This document shows, piece by piece, positions 8,251 to 17,026 of a DNA stretch of 64,000 nt; the first letter of the stretch is position 1; every line of letters starts with the position of its first letter. The notes beneath the pieces are model-generated. The model saw nothing but the letters and a program-made list of their open reading frames with translations. It ran no database searches and was not told the DNA's origin. The stretch is from Bradyrhizobium campsiandrae (lineage in GTDB: Bacteria; Pseudomonadota; Alphaproteobacteria; Rhizobiales; Xanthobacteraceae). The DNA lies in assembly GCF_014529705.1 (NCBI RefSeq), contig NZ_JAANIH010000002.1, positions 182,185-246,184 of the forward strand. The letters are read 5' to 3'. The translations under genes and the position numbers were made by a program.

Positions 8251-9150
8251 ATGGACCGCCTGACCAGCATGGCCGTGTTCGTCAGGGCCGTCGATCTCGG
8301 CTCGTTCGCAGCGGCGGCCGACGCTCTGGAGATGTCGGGGCCGATGGTCGGCAAGCATGTGCGCTTCCTCGAAGAGCGCCTCGGCGTCCGCCTTCTCAAC
8401 CGGACCACGCGTCGCCAGAGCCTGACCGAGGCCGGGCAGGCCTATTACGAGCGCTGCCGCGCCGTGCTCAGGGAAGCCGAGACCGCAGATGCCGTCGTGG
8501 CCGACGACCGCACCGAGCCGCGCGGCAGGCTGCGCGTGACGATGCCGGCCCTGCTTGGACGCCACTGCATCGCGCCCCTGCTCATGAAGCTTGCGCGAAA
8601 ATATCCGCTTCTCGAGCTCGATCTCTTCTTCGGCGATCCGATCGCCGACATCATCGAAGGCGGTTATGATCTTGCGATCCGGACCGGCGACCTCGACGAC
8701 CAGTCCGGCCTGATCACGCGGCAGATCGGCGGCCAGCGCATGGTGGTGTGCGGCGCGCGGTCGTACCTGCGCGCCCATGGCAAGCCGAAGACGCTCGACG
8801 ATCTCGCCGCGCACCAGGCGATCATCTACCGCCGCTCCGGGCGCGTCCGGCCATGGCTGTTTCCGCAACAAGGCCAGCCGCCGCGCGCGATCATGCCGTC
8901 AGGCCGGCTGAGGCTCGATGATCTCGAGGCGATTGCCGACGCCGCATCGCAGGGCATGGGGCTCGCTTGGCTGCCCTATTGGCTGGTCCGTGAACGTCTT
9001 GATGGCGGCGCGCTGGTTGCTGTCCTCAGGGGTCAGGGCGAATTCCTCTACGACTGCCATGCGCTGTGGCCCCGTTCGCCACAGATGCCGCCCAAAGTCC
9101 GCGCGGCCGTGGATGTGCTCGCCGCCGCGCTGCCGGAGCTGATGACATGA
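8251..9150 (+). CDS. LysR-type transcriptional regulator
   Basis: A 299-residue LTTR with the standard N-terminal winged helix (MDRLTSMAVFVRAVDLGSFA, then LGVRLLNRTTRRQSLTEAG, residues 1-65) and a co-inducer domain beginning GRLRVTMPALLGRHCIAPLL. It resembles the subgroup that represses or activates adjacent MDR and short-chain reductases. It is divergent from the MDR gene at 7158-8147, its likely target. The inducer is unknown. Confidence 0.88.
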   Translation: MDRLTSMAVFVRAVDLGSFAAAADALEMSGPMVGKHVRFLEERLGVRLLNRTTRRQSLTEAGQAYYERCRAVLREAETADAVVADDRTEPRGRLRVTMPALLGRHCIAPLLMKLARKYPLLELDLFFGDPIADIIEGGYDLAIRTGDLDDQSGLITRQIGGQRMVVCGARSYLRAHGKPKTLDDLAAHQAIIYRRSGRVRPWLFPQQGQPPRAIMPSGRLRLDDLEAIADAASQGMGLAWLPYWLVRERLDGGALVAVLRGQGEFLYDCHALWPRSPQMPPKVRAAVDVLAAALPELMT

Positions 9151-9277
9151 TGCGGCGTCCGCCCCCCATTAACCCCGCGTCCACCATCCCGCCCGGCCCG
9201 CCGCCGGTAACCATTGCAATTAACAGACCCTCAACGCGGTCCCGACAAATTGACCGATGTTTCTGGAGATTTCCGCC

Positions 9278-9388
9278 GTGGATTTGTTGGTTTTCGAGTT
9301 CCTGGGGCTGGCGCTGGTCGGCATGTGCCTCGTAGTGGTGGCCCTGCCCTGCGCCCGCAAATCGTCAGGTCGGGTCCGCTACGAATAG
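9278..9388 (+). CDS. Possible 36-residue membrane peptide
   Basis: GTG at 9278 is preceded by GGAG (9264-9267) at 10 nt and reads VDLLVFEFLGLALVGMCLVV, then VALPCARKSSGRVRYE and TAG at 9386-9388. It would be one transmembrane helix with a basic C-terminal tail on the cytosolic side. An in-frame ATG at 9257 gives 43 residues but has no ribosome site. It lies in the 354-bp gap between the LysR gene and rnd. No function is known, and it may be chance coding. Confidence 0.4.
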   Translation: MDLLVFEFLGLALVGMCLVVVALPCARKSSGRVRYE

Positions 9389-9504
9389 GAATTTTAGCCG
9401 CAACGAGCGATTCCCAGGCGATGCAAGGCTCGAATTCGCTTAGAGCCCCTTGACATCACAGCGCTTTCGGCAGAACGGCTGATGGCAAGTGTCATGGGCC
9501 GTTC

Positions 9505-10653
9505 ATGGATTTGATTACCACCACCGCTGACCTCGCGGCTGCCTGCAGCCGGCTGGCCAAGCACCCCGTTATTACCGTCGATACCGAGTTCCTGCGCGAG
9601 ACCACCTATTACCCGCTGCTGTGCGTGGTGCAGATGGCCAGTCCCGAGGAAGCTGTCGTCATCGACACCCTGGCCGAGGGCATCGACCTCAAGCCGTTCT
9701 TCGAGCTGATGGCTAACGAGGCTGTGCTGAAGGTGTTTCACGCCGCGCGCCAGGACATCGAGATCATCTGGCACCAGGCGGGCATCATTCCGCACCCGGT
9801 GTTCGACACCCAGGTCGCGGCGATGGTGCTCGGCTACGGCGACAGCATCGCCTACGATGCCCTGGTCGAGAAGGTCACCGGCCACCGCCCGGACAAGACC
9901 CACCGCTTCACTGACTGGTCGCGCCGGCCGCTGACCAAGGAGCAGATGCATTACGCAGTCTCCGACGTCACCCATTTGCGCGACGTCTTCGCCGCGCTCG
10001 ATGCCGACCTCAAGAAGCGCCGCCGCAGCGAATGGGTCTCGATCGAGATGGAGGTCCTGACCTCGCCCAAGACCTACGACTTCCACCCCGAGCGGGCCTG
10101 GGAACGGCTGAAGACGCGGGTGCGCAAGCCGAAAGACCTCGCCGTGCTGATGGAGGTCGCCGCCTGGCGCGAGCAGGAGGCGCAAAGCCGCGACGTGCCG
10201 CGCGGCCGCGTGCTGCGGGACGAAGCCGTCACCGACATCGCCACCCACGCGCCGAACACGCTGGAGAAGCTTGCGCATCTGCGCTCGGTGCCGAAGGGCT
10301 TCGAGAAGTCCAAATGGGGCGCCGACATCGTCGCCGCGGTCGAACGCGGGCTGGCGCGGGATTTCTCGACGCTGCCGAAGCTGGAGAAGCCGCGCAACAA
10401 TAACAACGGCGCGGCGACCGTCGAGCTGCTGAAGGTGCTGCTGCGCATGACCGCCGAGCGTCATGCGGTGGCGAGCAAGGTGATTGCGACCGTCGACGAC
10501 CTCGAGGAGATCGCCGCCGACGACGACGCCGACGTACCGGCCCTGCGCGGCTGGCGCCGCGAGCTGTTCGGCGATGCCGCGCTGAAGCTGAAGCGCGGCG
10601 AGCTTGCGCTGGCGATCGAGAAGGGCCGCGTGATCGGGGTGCAGCGGACGTAG
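9505..10653 (+). CDS. rnd: Ribonuclease D
   Basis: A 382-residue 3'-5' exoribonuclease for tRNA and stable RNA processing. The DEDD exonuclease motifs are visible: VDTEFLRE (Asp26, Glu28), [11 protein letters not shown], and [13 protein letters not shown] with the Tyr-x3-Asp of the third motif. An HRDC domain follows at about 205-285 ([20 protein letters not shown]). Length is typical. It is commonly linked to aspS and ppk/ppx in alphaproteobacteria, and both ends of that set occur in this window. Confidence 0.93.
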   Translation: MDLITTTADLAAACSRLAKHPVITVDTEFLRETTYYPLLCVVQMASPEEAVVIDTLAEGIDLKPFFELMANEAVLKVFHAARQDIEIIWHQAGIIPHPVFDTQVAAMVLGYGDSIAYDALVEKVTGHRPDKTHRFTDWSRRPLTKEQMHYAVSDVTHLRDVFAALDADLKKRRRSEWVSIEMEVLTSPKTYDFHPERAWERLKTRVRKPKDLAVLMEVAAWREQEAQSRDVPRGRVLRDEAVTDIATHAPNTLEKLAHLRSVPKGFEKSKWGADIVAAVERGLARDFSTLPKLEKPRNNNNGAATVELLKVLLRMTAERHAVASKVIATVDDLEEIAADDDADVPALRGWRRELFGDAALKLKRGELALAIEKGRVIGVQRT

Positions 10654-10692
10654 GCCTCGCGGGCCTATGGCATCGCACAATGCCAACCACAC

Positions 10693-10779
10693 CGTCATTG
10701 CGAGCGTAGCGAAGCAATCCAGAATCTTTCCGTAGCAACAGTCTGGATTGCTTCGTCGCAAGGGCTCCTCGCAATGACG
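10693..10779. repeat. Palindromic intergenic repeat with CGTCATTGCGAG/CTCGCAATGACG ends
   Basis: The element starts CGTCATTGCGAGCGTAGCG, contains AAGCAATCCAGA and, after a short loop, TCTGGATTGCTTCG, and ends CTCGCAATGACG, so it can fold into a long hairpin. It sits between the convergent rnd and aminotransferase genes and could act as a shared terminator. Elements with these ends are dispersed in Bradyrhizobium genomes, but this is the only copy noticed here. Confidence 0.8.
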
Positions 10780-10795
10780 AGGAGAGACTGAACTC

Positions 10796-12178
10796 CTACG
10801 CCGGCGTCAGCTTCGCAACTTCGCCCTTCATGTCATCGAGCACGCCCGTGATCGCCGCCACCAGCTCGTCGATCTGGGCCTTGGTGGTGATCAGCGGCGG
10901 GCAGATGGCGATGGCATCCAGCATGTTGCGCGAGATGACGCCGCGCTCCTGCAGCATGCGGCTCGCCATGCCGCCGACCGCGCCGGGCGTTGCGGCGGCG
11001 GTCTTGCGGCCCTTGTCGAGCACGAGCTCGAGCGCTGCGATCATGCCGACGCCGCGGACCTCGCCGACCAGGGGATGGCTGGTGAGCTCGCGCAGTTTGC
11101 CTTGCATATAGCCGCCGAGCTCGGCCGCATGCGCGACGAGGCCACGCTCCTCGATGATCTTGAGGTTTTCCAGCGCAACCGCCGATCCGACCGGATGGCC
11201 GCCGGCGGTGAAACCGTGGCCGAGCACGCCGATCTTGTTGCTCTCGTCGGCGATCGGCTCGAACATGCGGTCGTTCATGATGATCGCCGACAGCGGGAAA
11301 TAGCTCGAGGTGATCTGCTTGGAGACCACCATCGCGTCGGGCTTGATGCCATAGGTCTCGCAGCCGAACATCTTGCCGGTGCGACCAAAGCCGCAAATCA
11401 CCTCGTCGGCGATCAGCAGGATGTCGTACTTCTTCAGCACCGCCTGGAGCTTGTCCCAATAGGCCGCCGGCGGCACCACGACGCCGCCCGCCCCCATCAC
11501 CGGCTCGCCGAAGAAGGCGGCGATCGTATCAGGGCCTTCCTTCTGGATCAGCGCGTCGAGCTCCTCGGCCCGGCGCGTCGCGAAGGCTTCCTCGCTCTCG
11601 CCTGCAACCCCGTCCTTGTAGAAGTGCGGCGAGCCGGTGTGCAGGATGTTCGGCAGCGGCAGGTCGAACGAGCGGTGGTTGTTGGGCAGGCCGGTGAGGC
11701 TCGCCGACGCAATGGTGACGCCGTGATAGGCGCGCATGCGGCTGATGATCTTCTTTTTCTGCGGCTGGCCGAGCGAATTGGAGCGGTAGGCGATCAGCTT
11801 GAGGACGGTGTCGTTCGCCTCCGAGCCGGAATTGGTGAAGAACACCTTGCTCATCGGCACTGGCGCCAGCGCCACCAGCTTCTCGGCGAGGTCGATCGAA
11901 GGGCCGTGCGATTTGGCCGAGAAGGTGTGATAGAACGGCAGTACCTGCATCTGCTTGTGCGCGGCTTCGACCAGGCGCTTCTCGTTGAAGCCGAGCCCGA
12001 CGCTCCACAGGCCCGCCATCGCCTCGAAATAGCGCTTGCCCGACGCATCGAACACGTAAGGCCCCTCGCCGCGCTCGATCACCAGGGGACCCGCCTGCTG
12101 ATGGGCGCGGGCGTTGGTGTAAGCATGGAGCTGGTAAGCCACATCCCGGGCTTCTTGCGAGTTGGGCAGCATCGACAT
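10796..12178 (-). CDS. Class III (PLP) aminotransferase, omega-amino acid:pyruvate type
   Basis: A 460-residue fold-type I aminotransferase. It shows the PLP phosphate-binding stretch FFTNSGSEANDTVLKL (113-128), the pyridine-contacting ADEV (Asp258) and the Schiff-base Lys in VVSKQITSSYFPLS (Lys287). The start ATG at 12178 follows AAAGGA at about 8 nt. The family transaminates beta-alanine, putrescine, taurine or other omega-amines with pyruvate or glutamate; the sequence does not settle the donor. It stands alone between a repeat element and an unrelated small gene. Confidence 0.85.
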   Translation of the reverse strand: MSMLPNSQEARDVAYQLHAYTNARAHQQAGPLVIERGEGPYVFDASGKRYFEAMAGLWSVGLGFNEKRLVEAAHKQMQVLPFYHTFSAKSHGPSIDLAEKLVALAPVPMSKVFFTNSGSEANDTVLKLIAYRSNSLGQPQKKKIISRMRAYHGVTIASASLTGLPNNHRSFDLPLPNILHTGSPHFYKDGVAGESEEAFATRRAEELDALIQKEGPDTIAAFFGEPVMGAGGVVVPPAAYWDKLQAVLKKYDILLIADEVICGFGRTGKMFGCETYGIKPDAMVVSKQITSSYFPLSAIIMNDRMFEPIADESNKIGVLGHGFTAGGHPVGSAVALENLKIIEERGLVAHAAELGGYMQGKLRELTSHPLVGEVRGVGMIAALELVLDKGRKTAAATPGAVGGMASRMLQERGVISRNMLDAIAICPPLITTKAQIDELVAAITGVLDDMKGEVAKLTPA

Positions 12179-12351
12179 TTGCAGATATCCTTTAACTCGT
12201 GACGGCAGCAGGGCGGGCCGGCCTCGCACGCGATTGTCACGTCACGTGGATCAGGCTTACTTGGCTATTGCGGCGGGACCAAACTTGCAATGCCAATTCG
12301 TCGGCAGCGGGCGCTCAGCAGCGTTGCACAAAGCCGGACGCCGGGCAGCGC

Positions 12352-12549
12352 TCAGGCCGCGCCGTCGTCATCCTCGCCCTTCCCTGCGGCTTCCCTCACC
12401 TCGACCAGCGCCATCGAGAGCAGATAGACGGTCGTGGGCAGACCGACCCGGCGTGCGGTCTCAACGGCACGCGACAGGTCGCTCGCCAGCTCTTTCAGTT
12501 CGTCCTCCCGAGACAATGTTCCACCCCATCCATCCGCCGATCGCGTCAA
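12352..12549 (-). CDS. Small conserved-type protein of unknown function
   Basis: A 65-residue acidic protein: DELKELASDLSRAVETARRV followed by GLPTTVYLLSMALVEVREAA, a pattern of two helices. The TTG start at 12549 is 1 nt after the stop of the isochorismatase-like gene, so it is probably the last gene of that operon. A second in-frame TTG (12516) is an alternative start. No function was recognised. Confidence 0.6.
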   Translation of the reverse strand: MTRSADGWGGTLSREDELKELASDLSRAVETARRVGLPTTVYLLSMALVEVREAAGKGEDDDGAA

Positions 12550-12550
12550 G

Positions 12551-13111
12551 CTAGACCGCGACGGCGCCGCTCGTCTTGATCAGTTCGGCGCTGGACTGGA
12601 TTGTAGCAAAATTGGCGATGACATTCATCACGGACGGCTTGTAGGTCGCCGCCTCGATCGTGCCGGGCGTCCGACAGGCGACGGCATCGCTGATCACGCG
12701 ATAGCGGTGGCTGCGATGAAAGCCCTCGACGACGGTGGCCAGGATGGTCTCGTCGAGGGAAAAACCAGTCATGACGCAACGCAGATGGCGGACGCTGGAC
12801 ATGTGGTCGGCAAAACGCGCCGAGCTGTAGGCCGAAGGCAGCGGGTGCTCGAACGTCATCTCGCCCGGCCTGGGCTTTGCCTCTGCCATCCAATCGGTCA
12901 GCCTGGATGACGGATTGAACCACGACGCCTGCGCGATGCGCTTCAAATGCATCACCGGCCAGAGATTGCTCCGCCATAGCGCCAACAATTCCAGGCCGCG
13001 CCTGATGGTGGCGTCGCCGTCGAGGATGACGTGGCGACGCCCTGGGATCAGATATTCCACCTGGAGGTCCGCGCAGATCAGGACCAGCGGATCATCATGG
13101 GAGATCGGCAT
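12551..13111 (-). CDS. Isochorismatase-fold hydrolase-like protein with substituted catalytic residues
   Basis: A 186-residue protein with the cysteine-hydrolase fold: VLICADLQVEYL (Asp15 at the usual catalytic position), EHPLPSAYSSARF, LRCVMTGFSLDETILA and VISDAVACRTPGTIEAA. In active family members the second motif has Lys (KxxxSAF) and the third has Cys (TGxxTxxCV). Here these positions read His91 and Thr124, so two of the three catalytic residues appear changed. It may be a pseudoenzyme, a binding protein, or act by different chemistry. It lies downstream of two GNAT-like genes in the same orientation. Confidence 0.72.
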   Translation of the reverse strand: MPISHDDPLVLICADLQVEYLIPGRRHVILDGDATIRRGLELLALWRSNLWPVMHLKRIAQASWFNPSSRLTDWMAEAKPRPGEMTFEHPLPSAYSSARFADHMSSVRHLRCVMTGFSLDETILATVVEGFHRSHRYRVISDAVACRTPGTIEAATYKPSVMNVIANFATIQSSAELIKTSGAVAV

Positions 13112-13136
13112 CGTCTTGCGCAGAGCTGCATCTGTT

Positions 13137-13757
13137 TCAGCGATCGGCGAGCGCGAGGTCCCGCAGCGGCGACGTCACCGCCCGTCCCGACGAGGCATCG
13201 AGCACGCCCGGGCGGTCCCAGTCGCCCTCGGGGCGGATGATCACGTAGGGATCGCTGTCCAGCGTGATCGCATCGGGCCCCGGCTCGATCTCGAGCAGCA
13301 TCTCGGTGTAGGAGAAATCCGAGAAGGTGATCTTCCTGTTGTGGCCGAGCGGCTTGGCGCCGAAATGAGCCCAGAAATCGACCAGCCGGTCCTGCGCCTG
13401 GCCGTAGATCTTGCGAAAGCCCTTGCGCTTCACGAAGTCGATGCTCGCCTGCACCAGCTTGAACGAGAGCCGCGAGCGACGATATTGATGCCGCACCGCC
13501 AGCCGCTCGACCTTGGCGAAGTCGCCAAAGAAGCGGACCCGCAGGCAGCCCGCCGGCTCATTGCCGATATAGCCGATGAAATGCGCAGCGACCATGTCGT
13601 TACCGTCGAACTCCTCGTCGAACGGGCAATCCTGCTCGGCGAGATAGACCGCGGAGCGAATGGCGGTCACCAGCATGAGGTCGCTCGGATTTCGCGCGAG
13701 GCGAATGGTGATCGCGCGGGAGTCGGGCTTAGCGAGAGGGATCCTAGTGCCGTGCAT
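13137..13757 (-). CDS. GNAT-family acyltransferase
   Basis: A 206-residue protein with a GNAT core: IRSAVYLAEQDCPFDEEFDG, IGNEPAGCLRVRFFGDFAKV, then ERLAVRHQYRRSRLSFKLVQ, the acyl-CoA pyrophosphate-binding region, and RKIYGQAQDRLVDFWAHFGA. The ATG at 13757 has AGGAG 8 nt upstream and overlaps the previous gene by 14 bp, so the two are co-translated. The acceptor is unknown. The FFGDFAKVERLAV stretch also resembles N-acyl amino acid synthases, a possibility but not a call. Confidence 0.72.
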   Translation of the reverse strand: MHGTRIPLAKPDSRAITIRLARNPSDLMLVTAIRSAVYLAEQDCPFDEEFDGNDMVAAHFIGYIGNEPAGCLRVRFFGDFAKVERLAVRHQYRRSRLSFKLVQASIDFVKRKGFRKIYGQAQDRLVDFWAHFGAKPLGHNRKITFSDFSYTEMLLEIEPGPDAITLDSDPYVIIRPEGDWDRPGVLDASSGRAVTSPLRDLALADR

Positions 13758-14361
13758 CTGCGAAACTCCTTGCTTGGATGATTGCGCCCGACATCCGCAT
13801 CGGCTGCCGATGCCAGGGGCGCTCGTAACACCAGAGGTCGGGCTGGAAGCTCGAAACCGGCGCGAAGCCGGTCGCCTTCATGATCTCGCGGCCGGCCACG
13901 GTTGACGGCTGCGCATAGCAATCTGCGCTTCGAAATCTTATCTGCCGCAGATGCGCCGCAGCCTTGCCAAGACCTGCGATGCCGCGGCCCGTCGCGGCGA
14001 TCGCCCAGATGTAGATGGCGGCGACGTCCTCATCCGCGGCAGCGAGATAACGCGTTTCGGGCGCGGTCAGACAGATATCGTCGAGCAGCAATGCATCATG
14101 CCCGCGGTCGTTGAGAAACAGGAAGGCCATGCCGCCGAGCAGATTGCCTTTCCGAGAGAATGTCAGGATGCTCTGCGGATCGAAGGCGAAATACTTCGCG
14201 AGCTCCATGCCCTCGATCTGAACACCCGGCACCAGGCGGTGCGCCATCTCCGCGAGCGCGTCGATTTCGGAGAATTGCGCACAACGAACGTCCACCTCGG
14301 GGCTCAGCGGCAAGGCATCGAAATCATGCCTTGCGGCAAACGTGCCCCTTTCCATACTCAT
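13744..14361 (-). CDS. GNAT-like protein of unknown substrate
   Basis: A 205-residue protein starting MSMERGTFAA, with a good ribosome site (GAGGGACGAC before ATG at 14361). Predicted acetyltransferase-like features are EIDALAEMAHRLVPGVQIEG, LLGGMAFLFLNDRGHDALLL and GIAGLGKAAAHLRQIRFRSA, ending in the GNAT-typical GREIMKATGFAPV. It is the first gene of a four-gene operon (GNAT, GNAT, isochorismatase-like, small protein) divergent from a LysR gene. Pairs of GNAT proteins can work as a heteromer or act on successive intermediates; nothing here decides between these. Confidence 0.65.
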   Translation of the reverse strand: MSMERGTFAARHDFDALPLSPEVDVRCAQFSEIDALAEMAHRLVPGVQIEGMELAKYFAFDPQSILTFSRKGNLLGGMAFLFLNDRGHDALLLDDICLTAPETRYLAAADEDVAAIYIWAIAATGRGIAGLGKAAAHLRQIRFRSADCYAQPSTVAGREIMKATGFAPVSSFQPDLWCYERPWHRQPMRMSGAIIQARSFADARH

Positions 14362-14432
14362 GTCGTCCCTCTATCGTTCGGAGGTTTTGTACGCCGCCAT
14401 GAGCAGAAGCTTAGCGGCTGGAGATCAGGAGT

Positions 14433-15473
14433 ATGCAGCAAGTATTGCACCGGGGTGCTGCAATGATGCAGCACCATGAAGAAGCGCTAAACGCGTCCTG
14501 GGACGATTTGAAACTGTTTTTAGCCTGCGCGAAATTTAAAAGTTTCCGCAACGCGGCCGAAGAGCTCGGCGCCACCTCCACCACGTTGATGCGCCGCATC
14601 GACCGCCTCGAAGACAGCATCGGTTGCAAGCTTTTCCTGCGCGACCCGAGCGGGCTCACGCTCAGCGACGAAGGCGCTGCCATGATCGCCGACGTCGCAC
14701 ACATGGAGCGTCACGCCTTCAACGTCTTCCGCCGCGCCTCGCGCTCGTCGAACGACACGTCGGGCACGGTGCGGGTCGCGGTGACGGAAGGCCCCGGAAA
14801 TTTCTGGATCCTGCCGCGGCTGATCGACTTCCAGAAGACCTATCGCAAGATCACCGTCGACCTGCGTTGCGCCATGGAGCAGGCCGACGTCGCCCGGCTG
14901 GAGTCGGACATCGCGATTCAGCTCGAGCCGCCGACCAATCCCGATCTCATCGTCGCCAAGCTCGGCCGCCTGCATATCTATCCGTTCGTCTCCAGGGACT
15001 ATGCCGATCTCTACGGTGTGCCGGCGACGCTCGCCGAACTGCCGAGCCACCGCATCATCAAGCAGAGCGCACCTCAGGTCGACGACGGCGCCTACGCCCG
15101 CGTGCTCGGGTTGAAATCCCTCGAGGGCATCGTCGGGATCAAGACCAATTCCTCGGTCGGCGTGCTCTATGCGGTCGAGCGCGGCGCCGGCATCGGTTTC
15201 CTGCCGACGGTGTCGATCGCGCTAGGCGCGTCGCTGATCGCCGTCGACCTCGGCGTCAGCCACCACGCCGATCTCTGGCTGACCTATCACAAGGAATTTC
15301 GCACCTCCGAGCGGCACAGGATCGTGGTCGACTGGCTGAAGCAGATCTTCGATCCCAGGACCTATCCCTGCTTCCGCGACGAGTTCATCCATCCGAACGC
15401 GCTGGTGCCGATGATGACGGGTGCACGCGAGGGCTTTGGATTGTCCGGATACGTTGCGGCAACACCGGCATAA
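14433..15473 (+). CDS. LysR-type transcriptional regulator
   Basis: A 346-residue LTTR: DNA-binding helix-turn-helix in DDLKLFLACAKFKSFRNAAE and LGATSTTLMRRIDRLEDSIG (about 26-65), then an effector domain beginning SGTVRVAVTEGPGNFWILPR. The ATG at 14433 follows GGAG (14420-14423) by 9 nt; ATGs at 14463 and 14466 are alternatives and overlap a palindrome that could be its own operator. It is divergent from the GNAT operon with a 71-bp gap, so it probably controls that operon. Confidence 0.85.
   Translation: MQQVLHRGAAMMQHHEEALNASWDDLKLFLACAKFKSFRNAAEELGATSTTLMRRIDRLEDSIGCKLFLRDPSGLTLSDEGAAMIADVAHMERHAFNVFRRASRSSNDTSGTVRVAVTEGPGNFWILPRLIDFQKTYRKITVDLRCAMEQADVARLESDIAIQLEPPTNPDLIVAKLGRLHIYPFVSRDYADLYGVPATLAELPSHRIIKQSAPQVDDGAYARVLGLKSLEGIVGIKTNSSVGVLYAVERGAGIGFLPTVSIALGASLIAVDLGVSHHADLWLTYHKEFRTSERHRIVVDWLKQIFDPRTYPCFRDEFIHPNALVPMMTGAREGFGLSGYVAATPA
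14454..14475. promoter_or_regulatory. Perfect 9-bp inverted repeat at the start of the LysR gene
   Basis: Arms GGTGCTGCA (14454-14462) and TGCAGCACC (14467-14475) are separated by ATGA. The related half-site TGCAGCA also occurs at 14434-14440. The site sits inside or just before the coding start, 93 bp from the divergent GNAT start, and is a candidate autoregulatory operator. Confidence 0.5.
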
Positions 15474-15488
15474 AGACGCGCCGGCGTA

Positions 15489-16649
15489 TCACCACCTGTA
15501 TTCGAAGCCGACCGTGCCCTGGTGCGATGTCAGCTCGTTGCGAAACTTGCCGTCGTAGACGACGTAGAGCCGCGCGGTGTTGGTGAGGCTGAGCGAGGCG
15601 GATGCGCCGGCATCCATGCCGTAACGGCTCTCGCCGATGCCGGGGACGATGATGTTCTGGGTGCCCAGGCTGACCTGCACCGAGCCGAGGTCCTGATAGA
15701 AATTGTCGACGAACTTGCCGTAGGCCGACAGGTCGAGAATCTTCCGGTCGAAGATGAAATAGCGCCCGATCTCGGCGCCGATCATGACGCGCGCGCGTGC
15801 GATCGCGCTCGCGCCGACGCTCAGGGGATCCAGGCCGCCGGCCTCCTGGAATGCAGCACCGGTGGCGTGCACATATTCAAGCGCGCCCTTGGGCACGACG
15901 CGCATCTGGTCCCTGGTCCAGTAATAGCTGATCTCGGTCAGCGCGCCGTCGACCGCGGCGCGATAGCCCGCCGTCGCAAAGCCAAAGCCGGTGTCCCTGC
16001 TGGAACGGACCTTGCCGAAGCCATGCACGACCGCGAAGGCCCAGGTCCACGGCCCCTTGTCGACGGAGCCGTTGAAGCCGACCTGGGTCAGATCGAGCGT
16101 CGCCGATTGAAGCGCGAGCGGCACGTCGATGTCGGTATGGCTCTGGTCGACGGAGAAGCCGAGATTGACCCCAGGCGCGATCCGCGCACCGAAACCGGCG
16201 ACACCGCCGAACGTCTTGCGCTTGTCGCCGACGAAGTCGCCCTGAGCATCGGTCCGGATCGAGATGCCGTAGCCCTCGTACCAGGTGCGATAGCGCGGAT
16301 CCTCGGTGCTCTCGGAGGCACCGCCCCCACCGGGATTGGTGCGTGAGACCCGGTTGATGCCGCCGGAGGCCTGGTTGCCGAGGCGCTCCAGGAAGTTCGA
16401 GCCGAGATCGAGCGTGCTGCGGCCCGGGGACTGGTCGAAATTGGTCGGCGTTGGGCGTGGGGTCGGCGACGGGGTGGGTGTCGGAGTCGGCGTCGGAGAT
16501 GCTGAAGGTGTCGGGCTCTGCGCAAAGCCCGAGGACGCCGGCATCATCACGATCACTGAAACGGCCAAGGCAATTGCCGTCACGATCCCGTGGACACGGT
16601 CCAGCCCGATCGTCCGCCGTATCCCCTGGAGCTGCCGCGTGCAGCACAT
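15489..16649 (-). CDS. Short autotransporter-type outer membrane beta-barrel protein
   Basis: A 386-residue exported protein. The ATG at 16649 is preceded by AGGA at 9 nt and opens a long basic signal sequence (MCCTRQLQGIRRTIGLDRVH, hydrophobic IVTAIALAVSVIVMM, cleavage near GFAQ). A Pro/Thr linker (PTPSASPTPTPTPTPSPTPR) follows. The C-terminal 270 residues alternate polar and aromatic strands and end FEYRW, as in autotransporter barrels that finish with an aromatic residue for BAM recognition. There is almost no passenger, so it may be a pore or adhesin rather than a secreted enzyme carrier. Confidence 0.75.
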   Translation of the reverse strand: MCCTRQLQGIRRTIGLDRVHGIVTAIALAVSVIVMMPASSGFAQSPTPSASPTPTPTPTPSPTPRPTPTNFDQSPGRSTLDLGSNFLERLGNQASGGINRVSRTNPGGGGASESTEDPRYRTWYEGYGISIRTDAQGDFVGDKRKTFGGVAGFGARIAPGVNLGFSVDQSHTDIDVPLALQSATLDLTQVGFNGSVDKGPWTWAFAVVHGFGKVRSSRDTGFGFATAGYRAAVDGALTEISYYWTRDQMRVVPKGALEYVHATGAAFQEAGGLDPLSVGASAIARARVMIGAEIGRYFIFDRKILDLSAYGKFVDNFYQDLGSVQVSLGTQNIIVPGIGESRYGMDAGASASLSLTNTARLYVVYDGKFRNELTSHQGTVGFEYRW

Positions 16650-17026
16650 GACGACAAATCCTGAAGCAAAAAGACGGCTCGCAAAAATGCAACACGAAGC
16701 GCGAGCAGGTGCGGCGATTTGTGCCGAACTGCCACGAAGGGTCAACCGGCTGGCATGCTCTCGCCAGGGTGATTGCCCCTGATTGTGGTTCCGCTGCCAC
16801 AGCTCGCAAATTGCCGCGGGACATCTTCGCTGCGGTCTTGAAATTCGCGCGCGGCTTGCTAGCGCGCGGTTTTCGTGTTGGAATATCGTACACAATCGGA
16901 ATTGGCCGCTCGGCTGTGCGTTTCGCGACAGACTCAAGACTCGAACAGACTTCCGGAAGCCCGTTTGTGACGTGGTACGCGAAAAAGCGGCCGCGTCTTT
17001 TTATTATCTAGCGGAGGAGACTAACG
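16650..17026 (+). promoter_or_regulatory. 377-bp gene-free region: divergent promoters and long csp leader
   Basis: No gene is apparent. The right half probably holds the cold-shock gene promoter and leader. Just before the ribosome site (GGAGGAGA) lies a small hairpin (ACGCG at 16977-16981 with CGCGT at 16992-16996) followed by a T-run (16998-17002). Structured leaders are typical of csp genes. The left half is upstream of the autotransporter gene. Confidence 0.45.

Noticed and set aside
12915..13781. A 288-codon plus-strand open frame across the isochorismatase-like and GNAT genes
   Set aside because: It runs antisense to two genes with recognisable folds and ribosome sites, and shows no motifs of its own.
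16440..16520. Tandem-looking short repeats suggesting a CRISPR or satellite
   Set aside because: They encode a Pro/Thr linker of the autotransporter; units are only 6 nt and there are no spacers.
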